A stretch of 64,000 bases of DNA, taken from the NCBI GenBank assembly GCA_963678465.1, contig OY782858.1:992001-1056000 (forward strand), in the 5' to 3' direction. The translations under genes were made by a program, and so were the position numbers. The notes below the pieces were generated by a model that saw only the letters and a list, made by a program, of their open reading frames with translations, was not told the origin of the DNA and searched no databases. This DNA is from Paludibacter sp963678465 (GTDB lineage Bacteria; Bacteroidota; Bacteroidia; Bacteroidales; Paludibacteraceae). Positions 16,991-26,420 of the stretch are shown here, one piece after another (the first letter of the stretch is position 1; each line of letters begins with the position of its first letter).

Positions 16991-17599
16991 TTATATTTTT
17001 TTTAAAATCTTCAGCACCCACACAAAAACTTTAGCCGGCCATCCCGATTTGAGGGCGATCCAGCCAACCACTGGCACACACATACCTGCCAGCAACCATA
17101 CCCACCAGTAATTTGCTTTTTTAGTCTGTTCCTTGACTTCGGTTCTAAGCATAGAGATTACTTTGTTCACGCTGTCCGATTCGCTTTTTGACATTTTAAA
17201 ATAGACTTGAAACAGGCTTTGCACTTCAGCTTGAGAATATAGTAATTCTGTGGATTCAACGGCTTTGGCGTTTTTTCCTTTCACCGTTTTTTGAATTATT
17301 TCCTGACTAATAGCCGGCTTCCGGGTCACGCTATCGACTTTCGATTTAGAATCATAATTAATAGTGTAGATAACAGTTTCCTCAGTTTCGTTTTCTTCAG
17401 CTGAAGTATTTTTTTTCACTGTAGCTTCCGTTTTTTTATCTGAATTGTCAGAAGTTGTCAAACTTTCGTTTTCGGCTGCCGTTTTCTTTACTTCAGTCTG
17501 TGAGATCACATCGGCCTTTACATCCGTTTTCGTTGTTTTCTTCACTCCGGAGCATCCGGCTAAAAGAATAATAATTAGTAGTAATAGTAACTTTTTCAT
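16991..17599 (-). CDS. Putative unimolecular spanin (lipoprotein with C-terminal TM)
   Basis: A 202-residue protein with a lipoprotein signal (MKKLLLLLIIILLAGC, lipidated Cys16), a polar Lys/Glu/Thr-rich middle (17-160), one transmembrane segment (about 164-184, YWWVWLLAGMCVPVVGWIAL) and an amphipathic tail. An outer-membrane lipid anchor joined to an inner-membrane helix is the u-spanin layout, which fuses the two membranes at the end of lysis. It directly follows the endolysin and holin genes. There is no sequence recognition of a known spanin family; the call rests on topology and position. Confidence 0.6.
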   Translation of the reverse strand: MKKLLLLLIIILLAGCSGVKKTTKTDVKADVISQTEVKKTAAENESLTTSDNSDKKTEATVKKNTSAEENETEETVIYTINYDSKSKVDSVTRKPAISQEIIQKTVKGKNAKAVESTELLYSQAEVQSLFQVYFKMSKSESDSVNKVISMLRTEVKEQTKKANYWWVWLLAGMCVPVVGWIALKSGWPAKVFVWVLKILKKI

Positions 17600-17601
17600 T
17601 C

Positions 17602-18135
17602 TTAAAATATTTTTAATTGTTGAAGAATAAATAGGTAGCTTTCACAAGTTCTGCGCTTGTCAAGTCCGGGCAATACCTTGCCGTCCGCTTTATTCCACAT
17701 TCTGAAATAAATATCGATAAGTGCCGGCCTGCGCTTTCCTCTCAGTTCCTTGAGCAATGACGATTTACTGAAATTACCTGAGCCGATATTGTACACAAGC
17801 GAAATAAGAGCTGCTTTTTCGAAAGCAGTGAGCTTCAGATTCAACTTTTCAATAAAGTATTCACGTACGGCTAGTGCCGGCAAAAGAGCGTCGATGGCTT
17901 GCTTCTCTGTTTTTATTTTCGAAAACTTATAGGCCAAAGCCTTGTTTTCCTTGCCCCGGATCATCTTGCCCTTATCGTCGGTAACTACTATACCGTAGCC
18001 TTCCGTCCAGTAGCCGGCAGGGCACATTTTAGGCTGCAACCCAATTTCTCTCAAATCTCCATCGTGCAATCCCTCGTAATGCTTTACAAGGGCAATGAGG
18101 CAGTCGTAGGCCTTTCCGGTTAGTTGCAACTTCAT
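17602..18135 (-). CDS. Endolysin, GH24 phage lysozyme
   Basis: A 177-residue muramidase cleaving the MurNAc-GlcNAc bond of peptidoglycan. The family triad region is visible as HYEGL (Glu21) and CPAGYWTEGYG (Thr44 in the TxGYG motif), with the later LVYNIGSGNF matching the conserved helix. The cysteine before PAG takes the position often held by Asp or Cys in the family. There is no signal peptide, so release depends on the holin. The start overlaps the holin stop by 4 bp. Confidence 0.9.
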   Translation of the reverse strand: MKLQLTGKAYDCLIALVKHYEGLHDGDLREIGLQPKMCPAGYWTEGYGIVVTDDKGKMIRGKENKALAYKFSKIKTEKQAIDALLPALAVREYFIEKLNLKLTAFEKAALISLVYNIGSGNFSKSSLLKELRGKRRPALIDIYFRMWNKADGKVLPGLDKRRTCESYLFILQQLKIF

Positions 18136-18605
18136 TTCGCGTCCTCCTCTTCCTTTTTCAGAAATGAAAGATCGACATCGAAATGCCGTTCCGTTTTATC
18201 AACAAGAAATTTTTGCAGATTTTTGGCCCATTTTTTCTCATTGCAGCTGCTCTCGTTTTCCAATATAGACCATGACTGGATTCCACAAATCACAATTGCT
18301 GTCCAATTGGCGAGGTACAGATCGTGATACATTACCATTATGTACTTTTCGATAACAAAAGCCAGGACAATGGCAAAAGCCGAAGCTGTAGCCGTTAGAA
18401 ATGCTTTCCACAGCTTGTTCGATTTTATTTTTACCTTGCGGGCTTTTCCTGCCTTTCGCACACGTCTGGCAAGTCGGTAAGCGCTTATGCAATCTGCTAA
18501 AATGAAGATAAAAGCGATGATAATGTGCGGAACATTGGGAGTCACCAGGGCGAGCAATCCCAGCGGCAACGATAATGTGATTTTGAGTAAGAAATTTGCG
18601 TTCAT
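18132..18605 (-). CDS. Phage holin
   Basis: A 157-residue membrane protein with three to four hydrophobic segments (LPLGLLALVTPNVPHIIIAFIFILADC, FLTATASAFAIVLAFVIE, YLANWTAIVICGIQSW) and a basic linker (RRVRKAGKARKVKIK), resembling the phage_holin_4 family of Bacteroidota and Firmicutes phages. It forms the membrane lesion that frees the endolysin. The gene order holin-endolysin-putative spanin makes a standard lysis cassette. Confidence 0.8.
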   Translation of the reverse strand: MNANFLLKITLSLPLGLLALVTPNVPHIIIAFIFILADCISAYRLARRVRKAGKARKVKIKSNKLWKAFLTATASAFAIVLAFVIEKYIMVMYHDLYLANWTAIVICGIQSWSILENESSCNEKKWAKNLQKFLVDKTERHFDVDLSFLKKEEEDAK

Positions 18606-18607
18606 TT

Positions 18608-19096
18608 CTATAAAATTTTAATAATTAATAATATAACATATGGGTATGTAAACACCCAATACTCCAAAAACAAAACCGGCTCGTCAAATTTTTTATTTAG
18701 CGCGTAAAACACAATTCCTAACGCGCCAACTACCAGCAGCAGCCACCAACCAAATGAATACGCCATCCATACAGCCCACGCAAACGATAATATACCACCG
18801 AACTTAGCGCTCCTAAAATGTACCTTCGACTCCAGCCCCGCAGTGCGAAACCGGGGTGCAAAAGCTGTTAGCATCACCGGTGCGCAAGTCAAAAAGGCCG
18901 TAAATTTAAACGGATCGGGCGTTACCTCCAGCACTGCAACTAACAGCGTAAATGCCGTCAGCGCAAGCGATAGAGGGAATAGCCATCCCTGTTTGTTGAG
19001 TGCATAATAACTTTCAGAATGCGAACCCAACAGCCCACATTTTTTTGTGTAGTAAATTATGTAGGTGATTAAAATCACAAATGATAATAGTGCCAT
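18608..19096 (-). CDS. Small multi-pass membrane protein
   Basis: A 162-residue protein with about five hydrophobic stretches (ALLSFVILITYIIYY, LFPLSLALTAFTLLVAVL, FTAFLTCAPVMLTAF, GGILSFAWAVWMAYSFGWWLLLVVGALGIVFYAL, WVFTYPYVILLIIKIL). It is 2 bp upstream of the holin in the same operon. It could be a second holin, an antiholin or an unrelated membrane factor; the sequence does not decide. Confidence 0.6.
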   Translation of the reverse strand: MALLSFVILITYIIYYTKKCGLLGSHSESYYALNKQGWLFPLSLALTAFTLLVAVLEVTPDPFKFTAFLTCAPVMLTAFAPRFRTAGLESKVHFRSAKFGGILSFAWAVWMAYSFGWWLLLVVGALGIVFYALNKKFDEPVLFLEYWVFTYPYVILLIIKIL

Positions 19097-19097
19097 T

Positions 19098-20369
19098 TTA
19101 GCTTAATATTGAAGTTCCATCAATCCAAATAGTTTCAGCATTCACATTACCTGCTCCACATTCAGCTATCCATTTTGCTTTTGTGTTAATGCGCTCAGGT
19201 AAATATACACCCCCAGTCAGGTCTGCATTTTGGAAATTTGCATTTTCAATCGAGACAACATTACTCCAATCTATATCTTTTAAATTTGCAGAGTCGAACT
19301 GTGCGCCTTGATTGTTTGTAGAGTTGAAATTTGCGCCTTGATTGTTTGCAGAGTTGAAATTTGCGCCCTGATTGTTTGCAGAGATGAAATATGCGCCCTG
19401 ATTGTTTGCAGAGTTGAAATTTGCGCCCTGATTGTTTGCAGAGTCGAACTGTGCGCCTTGATTGTTTGCAGAGTAGAAACTTGCGCCATGATTATTTGCA
19501 GAGTAGAAACTTGCGCCATGATTATTTGCAGAGTAGAAATATGCAAATCTCAAATCATATCCCGAAAAATCTACATATCTAAAACCAGGCGTAACATCAA
19601 TAAACACCCCATCTATTTTTTTGTACAAAGCATCATTCCTTACATCATCGCCCTTGCTACCATTTACCCTTACAAGTCCAAACTCAGCTTCTCCCCAATC
19701 TTCAGGGGCATCAATCAAATCCTGATAAGACTCCGCAATCTGATAAGATTGATCCAACCCTCCAAAAAATACTTTTTGAATATTTTCGGGCAATCCTGAC
19801 ACTTTTATCACCGAGTCATCATTTGTTCGATCAAAAGAAAAACCTAAAAAAAGTTTATCAGTCGGGTTCGATGACAGTAAGCCTTCATCAAATCCCATTT
19901 GTGGAAAATATGTATTTGGCCACAGGTTAATCTTTCCTACAAAATTAAGATACACGTGCAATGGCCAGTGGATTTTCTCGGTAAATGTTTCCCAGTTGAC
20001 CGTTTTGCTGTGATTGTAAAAATTAATCGTTACAGGGTTTTCTAAGGTTGCACCCGTGATTGTCTGAACGACGTCAGAGAGGTATTGTCCGGGTTCAAGG
20101 TTTATTACAGCCCCGTCAAGAGGGGCGTTACCGAAAAAACCCGATACGCCTTCTACAAATTCAGCATAATTTGCATAGAAATCACCTTCAGCATTCTTTT
20201 TGATTTCCGTAACGTCTGTTCTATCAATCAACAACACGCGTTTTTCTATCGTACGAACAGTAACAACCGTTGGAGTATTTCTTCGAAGTGTGCAAGGTGC
20301 TTTGGATGTGAAAGAAGTAGGTTCAGGACCTAATACCCAGTTTCCGTTTGTGTCTTTAAAAAAGTACAT
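19098..20369 (-). CDS. Pentapeptide-repeat protein of the tail-fibre region
   Basis: A 423-residue protein. Residues 1-270 are of mixed beta type with no recognised domain. Residues about 270-375 are a run of paired pentapeptide units of the form SANNQGANFN, ending in canonical ANFQNADLTG units that form a right-handed quadrilateral beta helix. It sits directly after the 1354-residue fibre-like gene, so a virion surface or fibre-tip role is plausible. The repeats are encoded by a 30-bp DNA tandem array that can change in number. Confidence 0.7.
   Translation of the reverse strand: MYFFKDTNGNWVLGPEPTSFTSKAPCTLRRNTPTVVTVRTIEKRVLLIDRTDVTEIKKNAEGDFYANYAEFVEGVSGFFGNAPLDGAVINLEPGQYLSDVVQTITGATLENPVTINFYNHSKTVNWETFTEKIHWPLHVYLNFVGKINLWPNTYFPQMGFDEGLLSSNPTDKLFLGFSFDRTNDDSVIKVSGLPENIQKVFFGGLDQSYQIAESYQDLIDAPEDWGEAEFGLVRVNGSKGDDVRNDALYKKIDGVFIDVTPGFRYVDFSGYDLRFAYFYSANNHGASFYSANNHGASFYSANNQGAQFDSANNQGANFNSANNQGAYFISANNQGANFNSANNQGANFNSTNNQGAQFDSANLKDIDWSNVVSIENANFQNADLTGGVYLPERINTKAKWIAECGAGNVNAETIWIDGTSILS
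19285..19543. repeat. 30-bp tandem repeat array
   Basis: Eight complete 30-bp units (19285-19524) and a partial ninth. The unit runs TTTGCAGAGTTGAAATTTGC followed by GCCCTGATTG, with few changes between units. Each unit encodes two pentapeptides in the minus-strand gene and leaves all six frames nearly open. Confidence 0.9.
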
Positions 20370-20390
20370 AATCTTTTATTTTTAAATTGT

Positions 20391-23300
20391 TTATAATGTA
20401 TTCAATAATAATTCAAAATCGTTTTCGGAAATTATGCCAACGCCCCCTGTAAAACTTACAGAGTCCACAAAAACCCTGTGAGTAAGAGGGCTCGTTGGTT
20501 TTCTGTAAAGAATACACTTTACAATGTATTCTATTTTAACAGGACTTGGCACTAATTCAGTGTGTGAAATAGATATTGTATCGTCAAATTTAACTGTGTG
20601 CTCAATGCTTGAAACGATAGCATTATCTGACTTACGTTTCAATGTCAACTTTATTCGCTCTATAACCCCTACTTCACGCTGACTATTAACATTGTCAGAT
20701 GCAAGAGATATCTCTATCTCATCCCTATAGCTATAAAGATTAGTCACATATCTGTCTTTTACCAAAATCCGACAAGGAATAGCCCTTCGTTCTTCTGTTT
20801 TTAAAATAAAAGCCTCTTCTATATCGTCATCATTTGCGTAATAAACAGACGCTTCATCTTCAGTTTCCGAATCGCCCCAAAGCTCTTCGCTGGCCGAATA
20901 CCCTATTCTATCGTAAATGTAGCTCAGAATGTGTGGATATTTCCTTATTGGCATTAATTCTGCCGAAAGCGAGTCAGCAATTTCTTTTGCCCGTGCATAA
21001 TTACATAGCTCAATCGCGTCAAAATCCACAAGTAATAAACCATAATAGCTCGCGTATGGGAAAATATCTCCATCGGAATTGTCACTGAAAAATACACTTA
21101 CAACTTCAAATCCATCAACTACTTCTCCGATCTGAGGTATGCGATCAAGCTTTCTTATCACATCATAAGCGTTTGTTTCGTTTTCGATCTCTGCTGATTT
21201 TTCAACAGCAGAAGGAGAATACATCAATGACAAAGATGGAGTAGAATTAATAGGCGAATCCGTCGGATTATAAAGATAATCTCTTTGCCAACCGTTATCA
21301 ATCGCATTATAGACAAATCTTTTCCCTTTTATTATTCTACTTTCACCATTCCCCGGAGCTGTGGGTAAGCCGAATTGGTCTTCTGTATTATCAATTGAGA
21401 TATTTAACTCAACAACATTGCTTGAGTAATAAGTTGCGCTATTTGCATTGAATAAAGCAATCACGAAATACCACACGCCTGGTTTACCTATTGTAATTGT
21501 CTTTGTTTGTGACGATGCGTTATTAAGCCCGATTTGCATATCAGCGTCTGTATCAGATATTGATAACCTGGGAACAGACCCGGCTTTCGCAAGCAAATGT
21601 ACAATCGAATTTGTGATCACATTATCAACCGTTACTGAGAATGTGATGTTATTACCAACCTTTTTTTGAGCAATCAGACTTATTTTTGTTAGCTTTTCGC
21701 CCGATGATGGAATCGTTGGAGTTTGTGCCGTCGTAAACAATTTTGTAATGACGGAATCATCCAGATCATTGTCTTCAATATATTGTGTTTTTACAGCATA
21801 TATAATGGTATACGATGTGGCAGGCTCAAGACCATTTGCTATTGCATAATCAGATGGAGTAAGCAACCCTAGTTTCGTATATACAAGAGTGTTATCGATT
21901 GTTTTTTTAATTTCAATTTTGGCTGATAATACCTCAGAGTTTCCACTAGAGACAATCTGCCCATTCCAGTAGACAGAAGTATCTTTAATGCTACTAACAG
22001 CAACGCTAAGGGTAGGAAGCCCCTGAGTAACCAAGTCATCAACTGAGAATGTTTTTATTTCACTTTGTGAGACTCCGATACTATTTTTTGAATATGAACA
22101 GTAATACCATGTTCCACTTGATAGATTTGATTTTTCAAGAGTCAGGCTAAATTCGCCAATCCCTGAACCTACCATTGTTGCGCCAGCCGGAACGAAAGAT
22201 GTAAGCCCGGATTTGATTCTTGTGTAAGCTATGTAGTTGACACAATCTTCTCCACCGTCACTTGTTACGTTTGCATTTATTTTTACTGAAGTTGGCGTTA
22301 TTTCTGTAGATATCGCCCCAACTGCCGGTTTAAGTATGTTTTGAAGAGTAGTAAATGATAGTTGCTTTGAATAGCTAACTCCATCTTCATCTATAAAATA
22401 TCCTCTATAATAGTATGATGTGTTTGCTTCTAAGTTTGTAAGTGTAACATACTTAGAGCCATTTCCAATTGAAACAGTTTCTTTATTATTTGCTATTGTA
22501 GGGTTTTGATTTTTAGAATAACAAACTCCCATTTCAGTTATAACAGAATTAGAACCCATCGCACCAAATAATAAGTTCTTACTATTTTTAGTTACACTAT
22601 TTTGAAGTGCAAAGAATGTTATAACATCATCCCCTGTTTTCTTTTTTGGTGTTACTACAGTTTCAGCGTCTCCACTATAAGCAGTTCCTTCACTATTTGT
22701 TACAAATGCTCTAAAGTAATATGTAGTTTCCGGGTTCAAATCCTGAGCCCACGTATATCTCCATCTATATTCTTCTCTTGACCCGGGAATTTCATCATAT
22801 ATTTTATTATCAGCAATAGTTGGATTTGGATTTGTACTGTAACATACTCCAACCTGACTATCGGTAATTACAGTATTGCCATTGTGCACAAGTCTGTAAC
22901 CAACCTGAATACTTGTAGCATTTGTATCGGTTGTCAGCACTTTCATCTCTACAGACGCCATCCTTTTTGGCTCTGAACTGGTTGTTGCTACATTGATTGG
23001 GCCTGATTGTTCACCAATGATGTTGTAGTCTCCATTTAAGTTTGTATAAAAAACTTCCTGATTAACCGTGCCCTTATTTCTTATTGCGTATGGTAAAAAT
23101 GTATATGAAGTTCCCGGAGTCAACCCTGTTATTTGAACAATATTAGAAGATTTCCTATCCTGATCTGTTATGATCAATTTAGTATCAGCTATCGTTGGAG
23201 TTCCCAGGCCTTGTTTATAACACACACCATACTCATCTATGTTATCACCTGGTTGAGCCAACTGAAGTCTCACCGCAAATGAAGTTTGAGTAATAGCAAA

Positions 23301-24455
23301 AGGCAACGTCCAAATTCCATATTGAGGATTTGTTATACTATCATCAGTTGCAAAAAGTCCTTGAGTAGAATATTTTACATACCTCTGTGCTGGATCTTCT
23401 CCTAACGCTGAATTGCCCCACACCTCTTCCCATATGCGAACATAATAATTCGTATTAGGAGTCAAATCTTTAAAGTATTCATGCGGAAAACTATAACAAG
23501 GCCAAACACTTTGTTTTTGATTAAATCTAGGATCAAGAGATATTGCATATTCTTTGAAATCAAATACAGTGTCCAAATCTTTTGTCGGGGCACCTGTTGT
23601 ATTCATACTTACGCCCCAGTTCCATATCTGACCACCCATCCATGGTGTTCTTATATAGCCAAGCCAAACTGATGTAGATGCTATGTCTCCAAATATCCTT
23701 GTATTGCCGGTTTCATTAAAAAATGTCGTTGTTACTTCTTCTCCATTTACTATTTTTAAAGAAGCACCATTATTATAGTCATCCCAGAAGTGTGCATTTA
23801 CATTTCGTTTAGGAATGAATTTATATCCATTCCACGGTTTTTCACTAAACTTATTATAATGTGGAATCGATGCACCCCCTGTCAATTGTTCTTTGTATGC
23901 CATTGGCGAATTCTCACCAGTCCACGGAATATCACCAAAATATTTATCCCATTTTTCACAATCACTTATAGGATAGTCTGGATCATGGTGAGGAAAGTAA
24001 TTAGATATTCTAGCTCTGTCCATATGGTCTTTATATACTTGACCTTTTACAGTTCCATCGTCATCGAGTACCAACAAACTACCATAATAGGCAGAAAGTC
24101 TCTTATCGGGAGGTAATACTATATTTACATATTTTGTTAAAAACCCAAGTAAATTCCATACCGGATTAAAAAGTTCTATTTCATATCCTATGGCGCTATC
24201 GTAAGTGTTTTTTATCACTCCACCCCAATTACCAGTAAATTTTCCGATAATCATGTCTTTATATATAGCCGTTGCAATAGGCACTTGTTTCCATTCTTTA
24301 TCAGAATACGGATCTCTTTCATCTTTCTTTACCAAACGCCAAACACCTTCAAACCCAACCGGCATTTCTCCGTTGAGTTTTAGTATTTTCCCATTCAGAT
24401 TATTATCATAATACTGATAACCCGATTGCCGTACCGTTCCTTGTTCTGCTGACAT
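20391..24455 (-). CDS. Putative tail fibre with FN3-like modules
   Basis: A 1354-residue protein, the largest in the prophage. The first ~350 residues are unique and Trp/Tyr-rich (FTGNWGG, WNLLGFL, HHDPDYP). The middle (about 380-900) carries several fibronectin-III-like beta modules, recognisable by repeated phrases: VCYSTNPNPTIADNK, VCYSKNQNPTIANNK, VCYKQGLGTPTIADTK, each followed by TYYFRAF, SYYYRGYF or TSYTFLPY. The C-terminus has more beta segments. Such modular proteins in this position are usually receptor-binding fibres. The first of the operon's large genes, it follows a small acidic protein behind late promoter 2. Confidence 0.65.
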   Translation of the reverse strand: MSAEQGTVRQSGYQYYDNNLNGKILKLNGEMPVGFEGVWRLVKKDERDPYSDKEWKQVPIATAIYKDMIIGKFTGNWGGVIKNTYDSAIGYEIELFNPVWNLLGFLTKYVNIVLPPDKRLSAYYGSLLVLDDDGTVKGQVYKDHMDRARISNYFPHHDPDYPISDCEKWDKYFGDIPWTGENSPMAYKEQLTGGASIPHYNKFSEKPWNGYKFIPKRNVNAHFWDDYNNGASLKIVNGEEVTTTFFNETGNTRIFGDIASTSVWLGYIRTPWMGGQIWNWGVSMNTTGAPTKDLDTVFDFKEYAISLDPRFNQKQSVWPCYSFPHEYFKDLTPNTNYYVRIWEEVWGNSALGEDPAQRYVKYSTQGLFATDDSITNPQYGIWTLPFAITQTSFAVRLQLAQPGDNIDEYGVCYKQGLGTPTIADTKLIITDQDRKSSNIVQITGLTPGTSYTFLPYAIRNKGTVNQEVFYTNLNGDYNIIGEQSGPINVATTSSEPKRMASVEMKVLTTDTNATSIQVGYRLVHNGNTVITDSQVGVCYSTNPNPTIADNKIYDEIPGSREEYRWRYTWAQDLNPETTYYFRAFVTNSEGTAYSGDAETVVTPKKKTGDDVITFFALQNSVTKNSKNLLFGAMGSNSVITEMGVCYSKNQNPTIANNKETVSIGNGSKYVTLTNLEANTSYYYRGYFIDEDGVSYSKQLSFTTLQNILKPAVGAISTEITPTSVKINANVTSDGGEDCVNYIAYTRIKSGLTSFVPAGATMVGSGIGEFSLTLEKSNLSSGTWYYCSYSKNSIGVSQSEIKTFSVDDLVTQGLPTLSVAVSSIKDTSVYWNGQIVSSGNSEVLSAKIEIKKTIDNTLVYTKLGLLTPSDYAIANGLEPATSYTIIYAVKTQYIEDNDLDDSVITKLFTTAQTPTIPSSGEKLTKISLIAQKKVGNNITFSVTVDNVITNSIVHLLAKAGSVPRLSISDTDADMQIGLNNASSQTKTITIGKPGVWYFVIALFNANSATYYSSNVVELNISIDNTEDQFGLPTAPGNGESRIIKGKRFVYNAIDNGWQRDYLYNPTDSPINSTPSLSLMYSPSAVEKSAEIENETNAYDVIRKLDRIPQIGEVVDGFEVVSVFFSDNSDGDIFPYASYYGLLLVDFDAIELCNYARAKEIADSLSAELMPIRKYPHILSYIYDRIGYSASEELWGDSETEDEASVYYANDDDIEEAFILKTEERRAIPCRILVKDRYVTNLYSYRDEIEISLASDNVNSQREVGVIERIKLTLKRKSDNAIVSSIEHTVKFDDTISISHTELVPSPVKIEYIVKCILYRKPTSPLTHRVFVDSVSFTGGVGIISENDFELLLNTL

Positions 24456-24459
24456 AATA

Positions 24460-24702
24460 TTATATTTCTATGATGATATTTTCGTTTAGCTTAATATATC
24501 TTGTGAGCGTTTCCATGGAAACAATAGAAGAAGATTCTCCACCCTCTACCATTTCCATCAATCTGCTAATCTCATCCTCGTTCAGCTCCATCTTCTTCAC
24601 CACTTCCTCGAAAGCAGTACCGATCCTTACAGCCGAGTTTTTGTTCTTAACTGTTTCGGTCTTTATAATCTGCGCTAACGCCAATAATTCATTTGTTGTC
24701 AT
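24460..24702 (-). CDS. Small acidic phage protein
   Basis: An 80-residue predicted helical protein (TNELLALAQIIKTETVKNKNSAVRIGTAFEEVVKKMELNEDEISRLMEMVEGG), 4 bp before the fibre gene and first in the operon of late promoter 2. A trimerising or chaperone role for the fibre is possible but not shown. Confidence 0.6.
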   Translation of the reverse strand: MTTNELLALAQIIKTETVKNKNSAVRIGTAFEEVVKKMELNEDEISRLMEMVEGGESSSIVSMETLTRYIKLNENIIIEI

Positions 24703-24720
24703 ATTCTGATTATTTTAAAG

Positions 24721-24755
24721 CAAATATCTTGTTTTGCAGAAGCGAAAAAAAAGAC
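24721..24755 (-). promoter_or_regulatory. Late promoter 2 (fibre and lysis operon)
   Basis: Minus strand: GTCTTTTTT (24755-24747), 22 bp, TTTG (24724-24721), 19 bp before the start codon at 24702. Same spacing as the other four copies. Confidence 0.7.
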
Positions 24756-24778
24756 AAAAGAGAGGCTTGCTTAACTTC

Positions 24779-25168
24779 TTATTTCTTATCGGTAAAATTC
24801 ATATTCTCGTTTATTATCGCAAAGAAATTTTGTCCATACAGCTCAGCCATCTTCTCTGTCAATGCTCTCACACTTCGCCAGTAGGTTTCATCCTTCCAGG
24901 GCTTCGCAGTTCTGTTACTTTCGCTCACCTGTTCAAAGTTCACATGATTGCCCACTCCCATGTCCACCATACGTCCGTAGTAGTTGTATGCATGTACAAT
25001 TTTATCAATTTCGCCATTGGCGCCTTCGCGAATATCATACATAAACGACTCCATAAAAGCACCTGTATCTTCTATTTCATACAGTTCTGCTTTCTCTACC
25101 CAAATATCAACCATCATTTGTGCCCATGCTTCGCAATAAGCCACTCTGTCAGCTCTATTCCCAGTCAT
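24779..25168 (-). CDS. Putative head-tail or tail-completion protein
   Basis: A 129-residue protein with YGRMVDMGVGNHV, reminiscent of small tail-completion or neck proteins that carry a Y/F-x-x-x-V-D-x-G-x-G motif. It is last in the operon of late promoter 3, before the fibre operon. The role is inferred from weak motif and position. Confidence 0.45.
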   Translation of the reverse strand: MTGNRADRVAYCEAWAQMMVDIWVEKAELYEIEDTGAFMESFMYDIREGANGEIDKIVHAYNYYGRMVDMGVGNHVNFEQVSESNRTAKPWKDETYWRSVRALTEKMAELYGQNFFAIINENMNFTDKK

Positions 25169-25631
25169 CCGGATTGTGAATTAAAGAAGTTGGTTCGTCA
25201 ATCGTTACAAAGAAATAAAATCCACACGTGCCGTTCGCAAAGAAACCAGGCACCTCTTTATACGGAAACTTTGTTTTATCCAGGTAATATAATTCCGGGA
25301 TATCATTCGAATCCTTAATCAACCGGGCTTGAAGCTTATCTCTGATAATTCTGGTTTCGCCCAGCTTTGTTTCGCGATCCAACTGATTTTTAAGGTCATA
25401 CTTTTTCAATATAAATACAATGATCTTGCGGCGAATAAAATAACCAGCGCCAATTCTTATGATCACTCCTCCATCATCAACATCGTTGACGGCAAAAAAA
25501 TCTTTATGCCCCTGATGGGCCGTCACAATGCCTTCAAGATGATTCAATCCACTTATCCGGCAGAAGAGATAATTTTTTGTCAGCTTCAGTTTTTTCTGAC
25601 GATCTTCAAAGTAGGCTACTGCATTCCACAT
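25155..25631 (-). CDS. Phage structural-region protein, unknown
   Basis: A 158-residue protein without a recognised domain; basic and beta-rich (GGVIIRIGAGYFIRRKIIVFILKKYD). It overlaps the next gene's start by 14 bp and belongs to the portal-region operon. Confidence 0.55.
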   Translation of the reverse strand: MWNAVAYFEDRQKKLKLTKNYLFCRISGLNHLEGIVTAHQGHKDFFAVNDVDDGGVIIRIGAGYFIRRKIIVFILKKYDLKNQLDRETKLGETRIIRDKLQARLIKDSNDIPELYYLDKTKFPYKEVPGFFANGTCGFYFFVTIDEPTSLIHNPDDWE

Positions 25632-25632
25632 A

Positions 25633-26418
25633 TTAGTTATTTTTTTTCATTTGTTTTTCCAGTTCTTCAGCATCCCGGCATTTATCATCAAGTTCGCCCA
25701 AAGCGCTCCATGTTGGAGAATTCAGCACCTGACTTTCCTTTGTCACATCCCCGCCGGTAAGCATCCTGATTTGATTTTTCATTATCTCGTGCATATTAGG
25801 AGCAATCGGATTTACATCTTCATCCGACTCAGATTTACGTGGGAATAAATATTTGAATTTCCGGGCAAAATATTCTTTCACTCCCATAAACCACATCAAT
25901 ACAATTAATTTTTCAGCTTCAGTGGCTTTCCTGGCAAAATAATCTGCACGCTTACCATTCAGGTCATTGTTGTATTTTCTTCCCGGCTGATAAAGTACAG
26001 ACATCAATTTATACAAAGCTGATTCCTCTTTCGTGAAGAGATATTTCTGATAGAAATTTTCGGCCTCCAGGTATTGAATAAAATAGGTATCACGAAGCAG
26101 TTCTTCGCAAGCCTTGTACTTACCAATTTTTCGCAATGGACTAAAACCTATATATCTTTTTGTCATCCAGTCCATTTTTTTTGCCATATAATTCACTTCC
26201 GATGTCGAAACAACAAAAGGCTTTTTAATTCCCTTCAGGCTGAAAGTATAAGTATCATCGTTTCTTATTACCTTTTTCACACCCGAAAAACGGATCAGAC
26301 ATTTTATCCATATTTGTTTTTCACTTTGTCCGGCCACTTTCAAAGCAGCTACATATCTAATTTGCTTTTCAGTCATTTCTCCATAATTCTTCGGAGTTGT
26401 TAAGTTGATTGCGTCCAT
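25633..26418 (-). CDS. Phage structural-region protein, unknown
   Basis: A 261-residue protein, helical and charged, with no motif I recognise. Phrases MTEKQIRYVAALKVAGQSEKQIWIKCLIRFSG and a DVNPIAPNMHEIMKN segment suggest an assembly or chaperone-type protein rather than an enzyme. It is tightly packed between its neighbours (2 bp gaps). Confidence 0.55.
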   Translation of the reverse strand: MDAINLTTPKNYGEMTEKQIRYVAALKVAGQSEKQIWIKCLIRFSGVKKVIRNDDTYTFSLKGIKKPFVVSTSEVNYMAKKMDWMTKRYIGFSPLRKIGKYKACEELLRDTYFIQYLEAENFYQKYLFTKEESALYKLMSVLYQPGRKYNNDLNGKRADYFARKATEAEKLIVLMWFMGVKEYFARKFKYLFPRKSESDEDVNPIAPNMHEIMKNQIRMLTGGDVTKESQVLNSPTWSALGELDDKCRDAEELEKQMKKNN

Positions 26419-26420
26419 AT

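Noticed and set aside
19308..19799. Plus-strand frame with repeated IVCRVEICAL units, resembling a Cys-rich repeat protein.
   Set aside because: It is the reverse complement of the pentapeptide repeat array; a 30-bp repeat without stops opens several frames. The minus-strand gene has family-level support.
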